Origin: Ariolimax columbianus
Taxonomy: Eukaryota > Mollusca > Gastropoda > Stylommatophora > Arionidae
Direction: 5' to 3'
NCBI GenBank assembly: GCA_036924085.1
Contig: JAVGWX010000008.1
Coordinates: 48,157,019 to 48,221,018 of the forward strand
DNA: 64,000 nt
The notes below the pieces were generated by a model that saw only the letters and a list, made by a program, of their open reading frames with translations, was not told where the DNA came from and did no database searches. Positions 23,163 to 33,539 of this stretch are shown here, one piece after another; position 1 is the first letter of the stretch; each line of letters opens with the position of its first letter. The position numbers and the translations under genes are program-made.

Positions 23163-23219
<57 letters not shown>
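23119..23219 (+). repeat. (CT)n and (AT)n microsatellites
   Basis: A ctctct tract to about 23160, then tatata with one gtatat interruption to 23219. ORFs rich in IYIYIY arise from it on both strands. Confidence 0.95.
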
Positions 23220-23222
<3 letters not shown>

Positions 23223-23295
23223 CATCATCATACAATAAACATGGGCTTTGCTCAAGGAGAGAGTCACTATATGCTCAAGGAGAGAGTCACTATAT

Positions 23296-23560
23296 GCAGA
23301 CAACGCAAACCAAACGTTTCCTCCGGAAGAAAATAGCACCGAAACCACCCTCACCGGCAGCAGAAGACCCAGTGTGTAAGCCATGAAATGGAAGATTCCA
23401 TGCCCGTATTGGACTGAGGCCCAGCAAATACCGCGCCGAAACATGGCAGCCAGTATAGAAAGAGAACAAAACATAACACATACAATAATGTGGATGTTGC
23501 TGGTGGTCCTCGACAACTATAGATAATTATCATCCGTATCAGTCACGAAATAATGCGGTT
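23296..23560 (+). pseudogene. Possible LINE C-terminal finger remnant
   Basis: Frame-shifted reading gives CKP, stop, NGRFHARIGLRPSK near 23370. This resembles the damaged C2H2-type finger (ARIGL signature) ending several LINE families in this window (see 39.9-40.6 and 59.9-60.5 kb). Everything upstream is unreadable. A 23-bp duplication (ctcaaggagagagtcactat) lies just 5' at 23248-23295. Low confidence. Confidence 0.4.
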
Positions 23561-23618
23561 ATCGATACAGGCAAGGCCAGACATTGATAAGCAGGTGACA
23601 CGTTAGAAGAAAACCGTA

Positions 23619-23990
23619 GGATCAAGATGCTAAGCTTCGCGTGAGCTGCAGCGGTCAGCGACCAATAGCGTCAGGGCCAGCGAAAAAGTACTGTCAAGAC
23701 CTTTCTACACCTCCACGCGGTGATCCTGGATAACAGTCTGCAACAGAGAAGGCTGGCTAAGGAGAAGGGATCGAAAAGGAAAGTCTAACCAGGTACTCAA
23801 AAAATGCCTGCTGAAGACGAATATGTGGGACCGAGTGGTGTAAATATCGCAGTCAAGCTGTAAACTAGCGACACAACGCGTTCCGTTCTCTGGACTACAT
23901 CCTGCTACATGGAAAATCCTAATCATGGCTTGGTAGCAGGATATTGAGAACGAAGACGAAGAAGAAGAAGAAGAAAAAGAGGAAGAAGAA
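23619..23990 (+). mobile_element. GAA-tailed SINE-like element, near full length
   Basis: Starts near gatcaagatgctaagc, with gctgcagcggtcagcgacc (box A-like), cacctccacgcggtgatcct, ggctggctaaggagaaggg, gtggtgtaaatatcgcagtc and ttccgttctctggactacat, and ends in gaacgaagacgaagaagaag plus more GAA. It shares the whole order with 28369-28726. No protein is encoded. Box B is not evident. Confidence 0.85.
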
Positions 23991-24111
23991 GAACAAAAAC
24001 AGCAACAATAAAACGATGGTTGATGGAGCACGGTGACAGCAATCTGGTACCCCCGAGGCAAAGATAACCACCCACTGAACTTTTGTGGCTCAGTCAGGTG
24101 TACGTGAAGTT

Positions 24112-24512
24112 AGGATTCACAGCAATGTTGAGTGAGGGATCATCAGGATTCACAGCAATGTTGAGTGAGGGATCATCAGGATTCACAGCAATGTTGAGTG
24201 AGGGATCATCAGGATTCACAGCAATGTTGAGTAAGGGATCATCAGGATTCACAGCAATGTTGAGTAAGGGATGATCAGGATTCACAGCAATGTTGAGTAA
24301 GGGATCATCGGGATTCACAGTAATGTTGAGTAAGGGATCTTCAGGATTCACAGCAATGTTGAGTAAGGGATCATCGGGATTCACAGTAATGTTGAGTAAG
24401 GGATCATCAGAATTCACAGCGATGTTGAGTAATGGATCATCAGGATTCACAGCAATGTTGAGTAAGGGATCATCAGGATTCACAGCAATATTGAGTGAGG
24501 GATCATCAGAGA
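24112..24512 (+). repeat. 33-bp minisatellite, 12 units
   Basis: Unit parts: attcacagcaatgttgagtg and agggatcatcagg. It is nearly homogeneous. The period of 33 opens ORFs on both strands with 11-residue repeats (GFTAMLSEGSS, and DDPLLNIAVNP in a 155-codon minus frame). Treat these as artefacts unless transcription is shown. Confidence 0.96.
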
Positions 24513-24739
24513 AAAATAAATAAATATATCTATGAATGCTGAGCTTGGAGAAGTATTCCATCTTATATTAAAGGGAGATTTAACTATCATGACTGGATTG
24601 GAGTTCACAGAAGACGGGAGTTGAATTGAAGGAAACACATAGGGAAAAAAGGTACAGGCATTCAGGACTACCACAGCGCGTCGTCACAATTGGGATCCGT
24701 GAAAGAAGACCATTTCAATACTACGTTCTTAAGGATTGA

Positions 24740-25235
24740 TGATTTTGATGAGGTTTGTGATGAGCAGGTGATAGTGATGGTGATAATTCTGGTGATAATG
24801 ATGGTGATGATCGTTATGATGATGATAATGACGGTGATGATGGTGATGCTGGTGATAACGATGGTGATGATAAAGGTGATGATGTTGATATTTTTGAAAA
24901 TGATTATGTTGGCGATGGTGATAATGATGATGATGAAGATTTATTTATTTTTTTAAATTTAATTTAGTTTTTTTTTTGCGTTCGCCTTATTTCTCTAATC
25001 CCCAAGGCGTTGCACTGTGGTTTTTATTTTGCGTCTGTCGGCCCAGTGCATCCGACTTCAGCATGCATTTTATGTAAGGGTCTGCTTCCTCCTGCATTTT
25101 CTAAGGGTTTGCTTCCCCGGAATAACGGCCGATACTGTGATGGGGATCGAACCCAGCACCTTCGGGTTGTGAGCCGTGCCACTTAACCACTGGTGATGGT
25201 CGAAATGGTGAACTACTGATAATGGTGATATAATT
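24740..25235 (+). repeat. GATGGT/GATAAT-rich microsatellite, split by a SINE
   Basis: Irregular gatgatggtgatgct-type repeats at 24740-24945 resume as tggtgatggtcgaaatggtg at 25190. The SINE lies between them. Confidence 0.85.
24946..25192 (-). mobile_element. tRNA-Ser-like SINE, second copy
   Basis: Same family as 6836-7076: plus-strand words ttcgccttatttctctaatc, ccaaggcgttgcactgtggt, gggtctgcttcctcctgc and atcgaacccagcaccttcgg. The T-rich tail is at 24946-24978. The head ends at cacttaaccac, about a dozen bases short of the first copy's 5' end, so it is slightly 5'-truncated. Confidence 0.88.
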
Positions 25236-25239
25236 CATT

Positions 25240-26265
25240 CAGGTGTGAACTGGTAGTTCTTGACAAACTTGTGTCTCCCGGACAAAAGCATACAAGTAGC
25301 TATGGTGTCTACCGCCTGTCTGTTTCACTTCATCACCCATATAAATAATTGATATCGAACGAGACCAGAATGCATTTGACCTATGACATGGGGCTGGGTT
25401 GATGCAGTCCAGAGTCCTGGTGTGTTCTGCAGCTACAACTATAGAGCTCCACTGCTTCAGTCTTCTAGTCCGGTTCCTCTCCCAGGACATGTCCGGCCTG
25501 GGTAACCCTGTCAGCCTAGTTTCCAAGAACATTGGTGCACCAAAGCTCTCCAGCCTTGACAAGGTAAATTTACTTAGAAACGCTCCAATGGACAGAGAAC
25601 AGATTAGTCTAGGCATGTTTCAATGGATGTAATAACACCACCATCTAGCCATACATTCTACCACAACAGCGTGTACCCAATCAGCTTACTTGCAAACTGT
25701 AATAGCCGGCTAGTGACCCAGACTATTATTGCTATTACCCAGGTGATATTTTCTGTGGTTTGTTATTTTCCCAGCCCTACCCTCCCGTCCTTCTTTAAAA
25801 CGTCAATTTAGACAAGACTAGACATTAGCTTAGACTTAATCCTTAAAAGATTCAATACATAACTATGTACCGCCCCCCGCTAGTCCGTGTCATGAAGATT
25901 TAGGCTCCATTTGTGCTTGCAGTATTTTTGTACGAGATTGTCCTTTCACTGTTAAGCCATTATCGGGTATCATGTTTTTCCATCTATTCCTGGGGATTTG
26001 AAAAGTACGCAGGATAAATTACGGGTTCTCAATTTTGAGGGATAGGAACGGGTTCTTGTTTCAATCACATATTTGGAACATTATTAAACTTCCGGAGTCC
26101 CGTTTGCGCGAACATGTTTTGTCGGGCGCCCTAGGGTAGCAATTTGCCGTGTTATGACAGCCAGGCTTTACCTTGGCGCTGGCTGGGTACCCGGATAATA
26201 CAGCCTGACTTGGGGATAGACCGGCTCGCGCTGTGGCGTGGGTTTATTTGCAGAATGAGACTGAC
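25240..26265. other. No feature recognised
   Basis: A 125-codon minus ORF (25616-25239) overlaps a 77-codon plus ORF. Neither contains a motif I know, and there is no promoter or splice context to support them. The rest is unique, mixed composition. Confidence 0.35.
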
Positions 26266-26269
26266 TGGA

Positions 26270-26915
26270 AAGGCAAGTAGGGTATTAATATAAAATTGGG
26301 ACAGAAAAACTATGGACACAAAGCAGGCGGTGCAAAGAAAGCCTGAAGGTTAATGAAGCGTGAATGTTTGAGATATTCCGTTAATGAAATTGATGTTAAG
26401 TTAGAAAACTTAATCAGAAAATTGTGTGAGAAAACAAAGATTGAAAACTGTAGTGAATTAAGATTTGGGAAAAACGTAATGAGAAATATTTGTGGACAAA
26501 AATTAAATTAAAATTGTTATGACATAACTTAACGTGAAAATGTTTTATAAATGTTTTTGAAAAAAAACTTTATGGTTAAATGTGTATAACGGAATAATGT
26601 TTTGTTAGAAAACATTTCGGGAAAATTTTGAATCAGAAAACCTATTCGGAGCATTTTAAAGAGAAATCTGAACAGATAACATATTTTTTGTGGGAAAACT
26701 GAATGGGAAAATTTGTGGGAGGAACATTTTAAGGGAAAGCATTTTTTGTTGAATACATAAAGGAAACATTTTTGTGAGAAAGCCTAATGGAACATTTTTG
26801 TAATAAAACCTAAATGGAAACATGTTTTGGGGGGAAACTGAATGCGAACATTGTGATCATAAAACTAAATGGGAAAATTTTTTTCAGTTAACGTAATATG
26901 AGCGTTATTTAACAA
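26270..26915 (+). repeat. Degenerate A-rich minisatellite, relative of the 28-bp array
   Basis: Loosely periodic (about 28-33 bp) words such as gaaaactgaatgggaaaatt and gagaaagcctaatggaac. It has the same vocabulary as the homogeneous array at 27345-28020 but is heavily diverged. Confidence 0.7.
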
Positions 26916-26924
26916 AGTGCTTCA

Positions 26925-27008
26925 AAAAGGAACGAATTCCGGATCAATGGAAAGCCTCAAAGACTATACTAATGCACAAAAAGGGCAACAACAAACTCTA
27001 AAAGAACT

Positions 27009-27063
<55 letters not shown>

Positions 27064-27345
27064 CTAACGATGAAATGCAAATAATTTTTGAAAGTCATTA
27101 TCAACAAGATCGGCCGACAACTTAGATCTCCAACAACCCCGTGAGTAGGCTGGTTTCAGAAGAGGATTCCCCGTTACTGACCAACTACACACAATCCAGT
27201 TGCTGCTGTTGGAGTGAACGCGTGAACTACGTCTGCCCACATGCCTGGTGTTTATAGATTACAAAACAGACGTCGACAGTATTGAGATCACTAACTTAAT
27301 AAATGCCCTAAGAAACCAGGGCGTAGCCGAAAACGTGTTTGGTGA
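26925..27345 (+). pseudogene. Reverse-transcriptase fossil embedded in a minisatellite
   Basis: Frame-corrected reading gives CFKKERIPDQWKASKTILMH and KKGNNK (26930-26995). After a (CT)n tract at 27011-27060 come AGFRRGFPVTDQLHTIQLLL (near 27150) and LVFIDYKTDVDSIEITNLIN (near 27245). These match, in order, the P-x-W-K, QAGFR and F-x-D-Y-x-K-AFD blocks of non-LTR reverse transcriptases. The last block carries the first catalytic Asp. Stops and the CT expansion show it is dead. The rest of the domain is missing because the right side returns to the 28-bp array. Confidence 0.84.
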
Positions 27346-28020
27346 GAAAACATAATGGGGAGAAAACATTTGTGAAAATTGTTTGCTGAGAAAACATTGG
27401 GTGAAATATTTGGGGAGAAAACATTGGGGTAAATTGTTTGCTGAGAAAATATTGGGTGAAATATTTGGGGAGAAAACATTGGGGTAAATTGTTTGCTGAG
27501 AAAACGTTGGCGTGAAGTATTTGGGGAGAAAACATTGGGGTAAATTGTTTGCTGAGAAAACGTTGGCGTGAAGTATTTGGGGAGAAAACATTGGCGTAAA
27601 GTATTTGGGGAAAAAACCGAATGGTATCATTTGTTGGTGAGAGAAATGTGGGGTAAATTGTTTGGTGAGAAAACATTGGGGTAAATTGTTTGGTGATAAA
27701 ACATTGGGGTAAATTGTTTGGTGAGAAAACTTTGGGTAAATTATTTGGTGAGAAAACATTGGGATAAAATATTTGGGGTAAAGTATTTGGTGAGAAAACA
27801 CTGGGTTAATTATTTGGTGAATAAACATTGGGCTAAATTATTTGGTGAGAAAACATTGGGGTAAATTATTTTGGGAGAAAACATTGGGGTAAAATATTTG
27901 GGGTAAAGTATTTGGGGAGAAAACATTGGGTAAATTATTTGGTGAGAAAACATTGAGGTAAATTATTTGGTGAGAAAACATTGGGTGAATTATTTGGGGA
28001 GAAAACCGGATGGGATCATT
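27345..28020 (+). repeat. 28-bp minisatellite, about 24 units
   Basis: Unit: ggtgagaaaacattggggta then aattgttt, with variants in which ctgagaaaa or ggggagaaa replaces the start. The 189-codon minus ORF (FSHQTIYPNV type) spans it only because the array lacks stops in all frames. Confidence 0.95.
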
Positions 28021-28289
28021 TTTAATTGAAAATAAATGAAAAATGTTTTAAAAATATGTTTTTTTTTCCTGAAGAAGGAGTCAGACCTGCTACCAGGCGT
28101 ATCAATAGGGTCATAGTTAGATGAATGATCTCTACATGTGATGGATAGCTGTGAATACCAAATAAACAGCAAACAAGCACAAACGGTTGTCTGCATAGAG
28201 TCAGCCCTTCTATCATGCAAAGACACAACAGGCCAATCACCTGCTTGGCTGCAAACCAAATAGCAAGTCAACAAAGCACGAACACCGAA

Positions 28290-29309
28290 CGGACCATTAG
28301 AATGACGACCCGAGGCGAATTATGGACTACTACGTTTTTTGAAACATGGAAAATTAGAAGTACACCCGGGATCAAGACGCTGAACTGCGCATGAGCTGCA
28401 ATGGTCAGCGACACATAGCTGACTTCTAGCGTCAGGGCCAGCGAACAAGAGCTGCCAAGACCCTTCTACACCTCTACGCGGTGATCCTGGATAACAGGCT
28501 GCAGCAGGGCAGACTGGCTAAGGAGAAGGGACCGAAGAGGGAATGCTAACCCGGTATTCAAAAAATGTTTGCTGAAGTCGGATGTGTTGGACCGAAAGGT
28601 GCAAATATCGCAGACAAGCTGTAAACTACGACACAACGCATTCCGTTCTCTGGACTACATTCTGCTACTTAAGCCCTTTGAGGGTTTGGTAGTGGGAGAT
28701 TGAGAACGAACGCAGAAAAAGAAGATGTACACCCGAAAATTGGAATGAGCCCATAGAAGAAATTAAGAAATCCATATTGGAAATCTTAGCTGTTACAGAA
28801 AGTAACAAAAAAGGACAGGGATTCATGGATCTTGAGAGTAAAATGTTTCTCTACAATGTAGTGTCCACTACCGACACATCCACAGAATGATTGGGTTATG
28901 CTGTGTCCAGGAGTCAAAGGGACATCATCAAGGGATGAAAATATGCCTCCGAACGCATTGTGTTACTGTATCTTAAAGAAGAATGCAAGTTTGTCAAAAT
29001 TGTAATTGTTTATGAAAAAAAAAAATTCAAAGTTCTTTGAGCTACTTGAAAAGACAGTGGATGACTGTTCCGATAAATTATCCTATTTGGAGATATTCAA
29101 TGGTAGGGCTGAAAAAGATCATTCTAGACGGGATGGAGTGATTAGGAGACACGTTAAAGCTGTTTTAAATGACAACGGAAGGGGACTCCTGAGATTCTGA
29201 GGCGAGTAAAACCCGGTCATAACAAACACAACGTCCAATTACAAACCTCTACATATATACATTCGATGACAAACGAGAAGAAAAGAGAAATCCATAATTG
29301 ATTATGAAG
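28290..29309 (+). pseudogene. RTE-like endonuclease domain, interrupted by a SINE
   Basis: Conceptual reading: TIRMTTRGELWTTTFFETWK (28292-28350), then after the SINE GIDLESKMFL-like, YAVSRSQRDIIKG, ASERIVLLYLKEECKFVKIV (28946-29010), FFELLEKTVDDCSDKLSYLE and IFNGRAEKDHSRRDGVIRRH (29037-29150), then LNDNGRGLLRF and ITNTTSNYKPLHIY. The order matches the apurinic-endonuclease-like domain of RTE-type LINEs (a WNV-x-T-LFE start, the AP-T region and the GDFNA block, here reduced to EIFNG). Several stops and frameshifts occur. A LINE then inserted at 29310. Confidence 0.83.
28369..28726 (+). mobile_element. GAA-tailed SINE-like element with 9-bp target duplication
   Basis: Full-length copy: start gatcaagacgctgaactgcg, box A-like gctgcaatggtcagcgacac, cctctacgcggtgatcctgg, ggctaaggagaagggaccga, gtgcaaatatcgcagacaag, tail gaacgaacgcagaaaaagaa. 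The 9-bp word gtacacccg flanks both sides (28360-28368 and 28727-28735), the signature of retrotransposition. It sits inside the endonuclease fossil and is younger than it. Confidence 0.92.
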
Positions 29310-29879
29310 TAATGATTTAAGAGCAGTACTCTGTCAACTATGCCAGCAGTCCGCAATAAAAAGGGTAGTGGTGCAGTGGGTTCCATCTCACTGCAACATA
29401 CAAGGCAACGAGGAGGCAGACAGACTGGCAAAAGAAGGTGCAAAACTACCACAACCAGATACTAGTATGACATACGAAAAGTCAAAACGGCTTATTAGAG
29501 CTAGATACATGACCAAATGGGAAACCGAACATACTGGCTACACCAAAAACGATGCCTTTTACCAGTTGAACAGAAGAGAGCAGGTCGTGGTCTTCAGACT
29601 TCGCACTGGCCACAATAGACTAAGGTACCACCTATTCAACAAATTGAAGATAGGTGGTACCGACGAATGCCCGTGTGGTACCGGGAAAATGACCGCTGAG
29701 CATTTGCTGCAAAACTGCCCGACATACGAGGATCAGAGAGAGCAGATGTGGCCATCACCAGTGGCAACACTAAACAAGCTCTATGGCAGTGTCGACAGCC
29801 TCAGGATGACCGCCGCTTTTTTCGAAAAAATAATGGTTACTGTCTGACTGCGTACGATGAAGAAGAAGAAGAAGAAGAA
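29310..29879 (+). mobile_element. GAA-tailed LINE copy A, 5'-truncated, 10-bp target duplication
   Basis: The 3' 570 bp of the family whose best copy is at 54.3 kb. Flanking 10-bp word gattatgaag at 29300-29309 and 29880-29889. The 3' tail is (GAA)n. The copy starts inside RNase H, so it is dead on arrival. Confidence 0.93.
29368..29847 (+). CDS. RNase H C-part and zinc knuckle of LINE copy A (partial ORF)
   Basis: 159 codons from an internal GTG, no true start. It begins VQWVPSHCNIQGNEEADRLA, the last catalytic Asp region of RNase H, and continues FRLRTGHNRLRYHLFNKLK, then CPCGTGKMTAEHLLQNCP (C-x-C-x8-H-x4-C), YEDQREQMWP, and the natural C-terminus FFEKIMVTV. Unlike the 54.3-kb copy its stop is the native one. 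It lacks the first three acidic residues because the copy is 5'-truncated, so it has no expected enzyme activity. Confidence 0.85.
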   Translation: MVQWVPSHCNIQGNEEADRLAKEGAKLPQPDTSMTYEKSKRLIRARYMTKWETEHTGYTKNDAFYQLNRREQVVVFRLRTGHNRLRYHLFNKLKIGGTDECPCGTGKMTAEHLLQNCPTYEDQREQMWPSPVATLNKLYGSVDSLRMTAAFFEKIMVTV

Positions 29880-29889
29880 GATTATGAAG

Positions 29890-30404
29890 AAAGACTCATT
29901 TAAGTATATGAGAGTTTTCAGATCCCAGAGAGGACCAGAAATCATGTCAAAACTATCCCATGAGAATAATGAAAACAACGAAAGAGTAGCCCCACCAAAA
30001 TAACATCCTCAATCAAGTAATAATGTATCATCGTTTGAGAGAGCCCTTCTTCTACTTGTTCCTCCTACTTCGTGATACACCAATTCGAAGTGAGAAGGGT
30101 AAGTGATTTTCAGGGGAAAATTCCTCCTGAAGCACGATCCCTGGGTCAGGTACAATTTCGTGCTATAATTCAGTACGACGACTTTCAGGGCTTGACTGTA
30201 TGAGCATTGTTGATTTAAGGAAACCTTGCTAGAATTTGAGTCTTGTGGTCTGCTCACCGTGTCCAAACATTGGGTGTCCATCGTGGTTTTCCCTGTTTCT
30301 CTAGTTCATCTTCAGCAGCCACGCTCCTTATGACGGCCGGTGTAACTATGCCAGTTATAGGGTATATTTTCGCATTGGGGGTGGATTATAGGCATTCTGA
30401 CACT
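29890..30404. other. No feature recognised
   Basis: Presumed continuation of pre-insertion sequence. No domain can be read in it. Confidence 0.4.
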
Positions 30405-30590
30405 ATAGGGAGCCGAGTAACGCAGTGGTTAGCGAGCTGGCTTCGCTTCTGAGTGGTCCTCGGTTCATTCCCCAGTTGATGCGGAAATGTTTTTCAGACC
30501 GCAACGGCTCCCGGGCCGACCCAGCCTTAAATGGTTACGGAAATAAAAGCGGCGAGGAAGAGGAAATGGCTACCGCCCTAATATAGCCGA
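30405..30590 (+). mobile_element. tRNA-derived SINE
   Basis: Head: agccgagtaacgcagtggtt then agcgagctggc (box A), and tcctcggttcattcccc (box B). The body continues gcggaaatgtttttcagacc, then ggttacggaaataaaagcgg and gaggaagaggaaatggctac. The body's aataaaagcggc segment resembles that of the 6.3-kb SINE. Confidence 0.8.
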
Positions 30591-30879
30591 GCCTTTGAAA
30601 TGTGAGATCAGGCTCCTCACCCTTACGGCAGTAATGCTAGTGGTTACTTTACTGTACACTATCAAGCCTGCCTTGTTTTTTGCTATATTAACGAGTTTTG
30701 CGTGGGCAGAGTACTCCAGATGGGCGTGGCGTATTCCGTTGCTGAGAGACACAGTGCTAGTGCTGCTGTGCGGAGGACAAAGATGGATGTGCTCCCCATG
30801 TTGTACTAGTCAATTTTCGGATAATGTCGTTCATTGTGAAAGGATTATATGTTACGTTGTGTTGTAGCTTAAAAGCAAG

Positions 30880-31088
30880 GGTACAGAACGTCATCTTACG
30901 GATTGGCGTATCCGGGTTAGCACAGCGCATCTTAGTGAGAAGGGTTTGTTCTCCTTTACCTAATCCCTGCCATCTTAGCCAGCCGGCACGAATGCAGCCT
31001 GATTCCAGGGCCACCACTTTGGAGGCCGAATAGGGTATTGGATAGCTCTGGTTCACTGACCCTGAACGCAAACAGTCAGCTATGAGTT
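30880..31088 (-). mobile_element. GAA-family SINE-like fragment, minus strand
   Basis: Minus copy: ccatcttagccagccggcac, gcagcctgattccagggcc, ggaggccgaatagggtattg, gaccctgaacgcaaacagtc and agctatgagttg. Only the 5' half is readable. Directly followed by a minisatellite. Confidence 0.65.
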
Positions 31089-31094
31089 GTTGAA

Positions 31095-31858
31095 TGTTTA
31101 CCCCACGCTCACTGACTCCTCGGCGCAGTTTAATGTTTCCCCCACGCTCACTGACTTCTCGGCCCAGTTGAATGTTTCCCCCTAGCTCACTGACTCCTAG
31201 GCCCAGTTGAATGCCCCCCCCTCGCTCATTGACTCCTCGGCCCAGTTGAATGCCTCCCCCCTCACTCACTGACTCCTCGGCCCAGTTGAATGCCCCCCCC
31301 CTCGCTCACTGACTCCTCGGCCCACTTAAATGCCCCCCCTCGATCACTGACTCCTAGGCCCAGTTGAATGCCTCCCCCCTCACTCACTGACTCCTAGGCC
31401 CAGTTGAATGCCTCCCCCCTCACTCACTGACTCCTCGGCCCAGTTGAATGCCCCTCCTCGCTCACTGACTCCTCGGTCCAGTTGAATGTTTCCCCCTAGC
31501 TCACTGACTCCTAGGCCCAGTTGAATGCCTCCCCCCTCACTCCCTGACTCATCGGCCCAGTTGAATGCTACCCCCCCCCCTCGCTCACTGACTCCTAGGC
31601 CCAGTTGAATGCCCCCCTCACTCACTGACTCCTCGGCCCAGTTGAATGCCCCCCCCTCACTCACTGACTCCTCGGCCCAGTTGAATGCCCCCCCCCTCAC
31701 TCACTGACTCCTCGACCCAGTTGAATGCCCCCCCCCTCGCTCACTGACTCCTCGGCCCAGTTGAATGCCCCCCCCCACCTCACTCACTGACTCCTCGGTC
31801 CAGTTGAATGCCCCCCCCCCCTCCCCTCGCTCACTGACTCCTTGGCCCACTTAAATGA
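31095..31858 (-). repeat. 38-41-bp minisatellite with poly-C stretches, about 19 units
   Basis: Unit parts: ctcactgactcctcggccca then gttgaatgcccccccct, with the C run varying from 3 to 11. Minus-strand ORFs repeat GGAFNWAEESVSE and are artefacts. The C-run variation suggests replication slippage. Confidence 0.95.
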
Positions 31859-31859
31859 T

Positions 31860-32404
31860 TTATGAACGTTACTCAAAAGTCGACTGAAAATAGGAACAGA
31901 TGAGAACAAATGTTGGAGGACAATGCTTATTTGAGAGCACACGGATTACGTCATGTGAGCATGAATCCGGTTGACATTCATGTGAAAGATTACGGGTTCT
32001 TTACAAAACCTGAAACGCGTTGTCAGCTAAAGAATTCACGTGCATTCGCGATAACAATACAAGTGTACTCACTGTCAGAATGTTTTCGCAGTTATCTCCC
32101 TGGGCTCACGTTGGTAGTTTCCTCTTCTGATCCACGTGATAGCGAATTACATTCTTTTATTTCTTAGCATGTATGAGGTATTATTTCTAAAACTTTCGGT
32201 CAATACTCAGAAGACTCCGAATATACACATATATATACATATGCGGGATCGTTAGATCATCATTACACTATGTGAAAATATGTAGAGAAGTCGTGGAATC
32301 AGCACATTATTTTCCGATAGCCAAAATAAGGAAGGCACTTAAATAGTATGCAATAACATATAACCCCCGTACAATAATTTATTGGGAACTTAGTCAAGAA
32401 CAAG
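31860..32404. other. No feature recognised
   Basis: Unique-looking sequence. An 85-codon ORF (31910-32167) has no recognised domain. Confidence 0.35.
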
Positions 32405-32765
32405 GACGCTCAAGATACTTAGCTTAACTTAACTTAACGTCTTTATACTGATTTAGAATACTCTTCCGAGTAAATATACAACCAGTTTCTTTCCCATCAC
32501 TTGATCTAAAAATAACTATGCGCATCCAAGTTATTTTTGAATGCATTAATTGACCCTTCTTACACTATTTCATGTGGCAATGCATTCCAAACATTAACCA
32601 CCCTCTGACTAACAAAATGTTTCATAGAAACTAATCTGTAGCATTCTTCAATTAAAATGTGACAGTGCCTCCTTGTTATTATAGTCTAATTGATCCTTTC
32701 CCTTGGTTATCTCATGAGCTTGTATTAAATCACCTTCTTCATCATTTCAAGTTACGATATCAAAG
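32405..32765 (-). pseudogene. CR1-like retrotransposon C-terminus, minus strand
   Basis: On the minus strand, frame-corrected reading gives a block from GDLIQAHEITKGKDQLDYNN through CYRLVSMKHFVSQRVVNVW, then NALPHEIV and SINAFKNNLDAH. CR1/L2-type reverse-transcriptase C-termini typically show F-x-x-R-V-x-x-x-WN-x-LP-x-x-V-x-x-x-S-x-x-x-FK. The 3' end has a short (TTAAG)n tract (cttaacttaacttaacg). Stops are present, so it is a fossil. Confidence 0.8.
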
Positions 32766-32989
32766 ACATATTTTGTGTTAAAACTGGCAAATAGAGGATA
32801 CAGAAGGGGAATGGCAGCAGATACAAAATATATTGAGCGAGACTTGTGAAGAGGTAAATGTGAAAAGAGAATGCCAACACAAAGAATGAAATAAACAAAG
32901 GCTTTGCAATAAATAAAGAAAAGACAATTAAAGAAGGCAGATTTGAACATAAGCATAATCAGAAATGTTATAGTTGGGGTTCAGGAAAT

Positions 32990-33485
32990 TTACAATGAAA
33001 ACAAACAATAAGATGAAACAAAAGAAAAGATGTATTGACGAGTTGGCAAAACAGGCAAAGTAAGCTGTATTAAAAGAAGTTCTGAAAGGCAGGAACAATA
33101 GTGCAAAGAAATTAACAGAAAAATACAAGCAAGTAGATGCCGTCATCAAAAATAAGACATGCAATTATATTAACAACACAAATGGACAGATAAAGAGATG
33201 CGCAAAACATTTCGAAGAACTTAAATAGACCAGCTTAATAAGATCGCCCAGAACTACAGTGGACGGAAAAACGAATGCATGTTAATTGTGAGAAACCAAA
33301 CAATGAAAATATTAACAAAGAAGGGAATGTTCAAACTACTGCCTCTGATGGTATCTCCACAGAAGTAATCAAAACAGATTTCAACACTTCAAAAGATATA
33401 TAGCGCATATTATTTGATAAAGCTTGAGAAAGAAAAGCAATACTAACAGACGGGAAGAAAGGCTGTATGGTCAAGTTGCCAAATA
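32990..33485 (+). pseudogene. RTE-like element, linker and start of reverse transcriptase
   Basis: The plus reading KKRCIDELAKQAK, stop, AVLKEVLKGRNNSAKKLTEKY, KQVDAVIKNKTCNYINNTNG, QIKRCAKHFEEL, then a frame change to ASDGISTEVIKTDFN and GKKGCMVKLPK. It follows the arrangement between endonuclease and polymerase domains of RTE-type LINEs (the W-x-EHFEELLN segment, then A-x-DGI-x-E and the K-x-G motif). The element is broken by stops, and CR1-like sequence follows at 33540. Confidence 0.8.
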
Positions 33486-33539
33486 TGGTATATTTTCAAA
33501 ATTGTACACATTATAGATACACAATTTTTTTTCAGCGAC

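Noticed and set aside
24094..24561. 155-codon minus-strand 11-residue repeat protein resembling a surface or ice-binding repeat
   Set aside because: The 33-bp period explains it, the plus strand is open too, and there is no signal peptide or unique flanking coding part.
25239..25616. 125-codon minus-strand ORF as a host gene
   Set aside because: No domain, no splice or promoter context; kept only as unassigned sequence.
27259..27828. 189-codon minus-strand ORF with repeated SPNNLPQCF motifs
   Set aside because: It spans the 28-bp array, which lacks stops in every minus frame.
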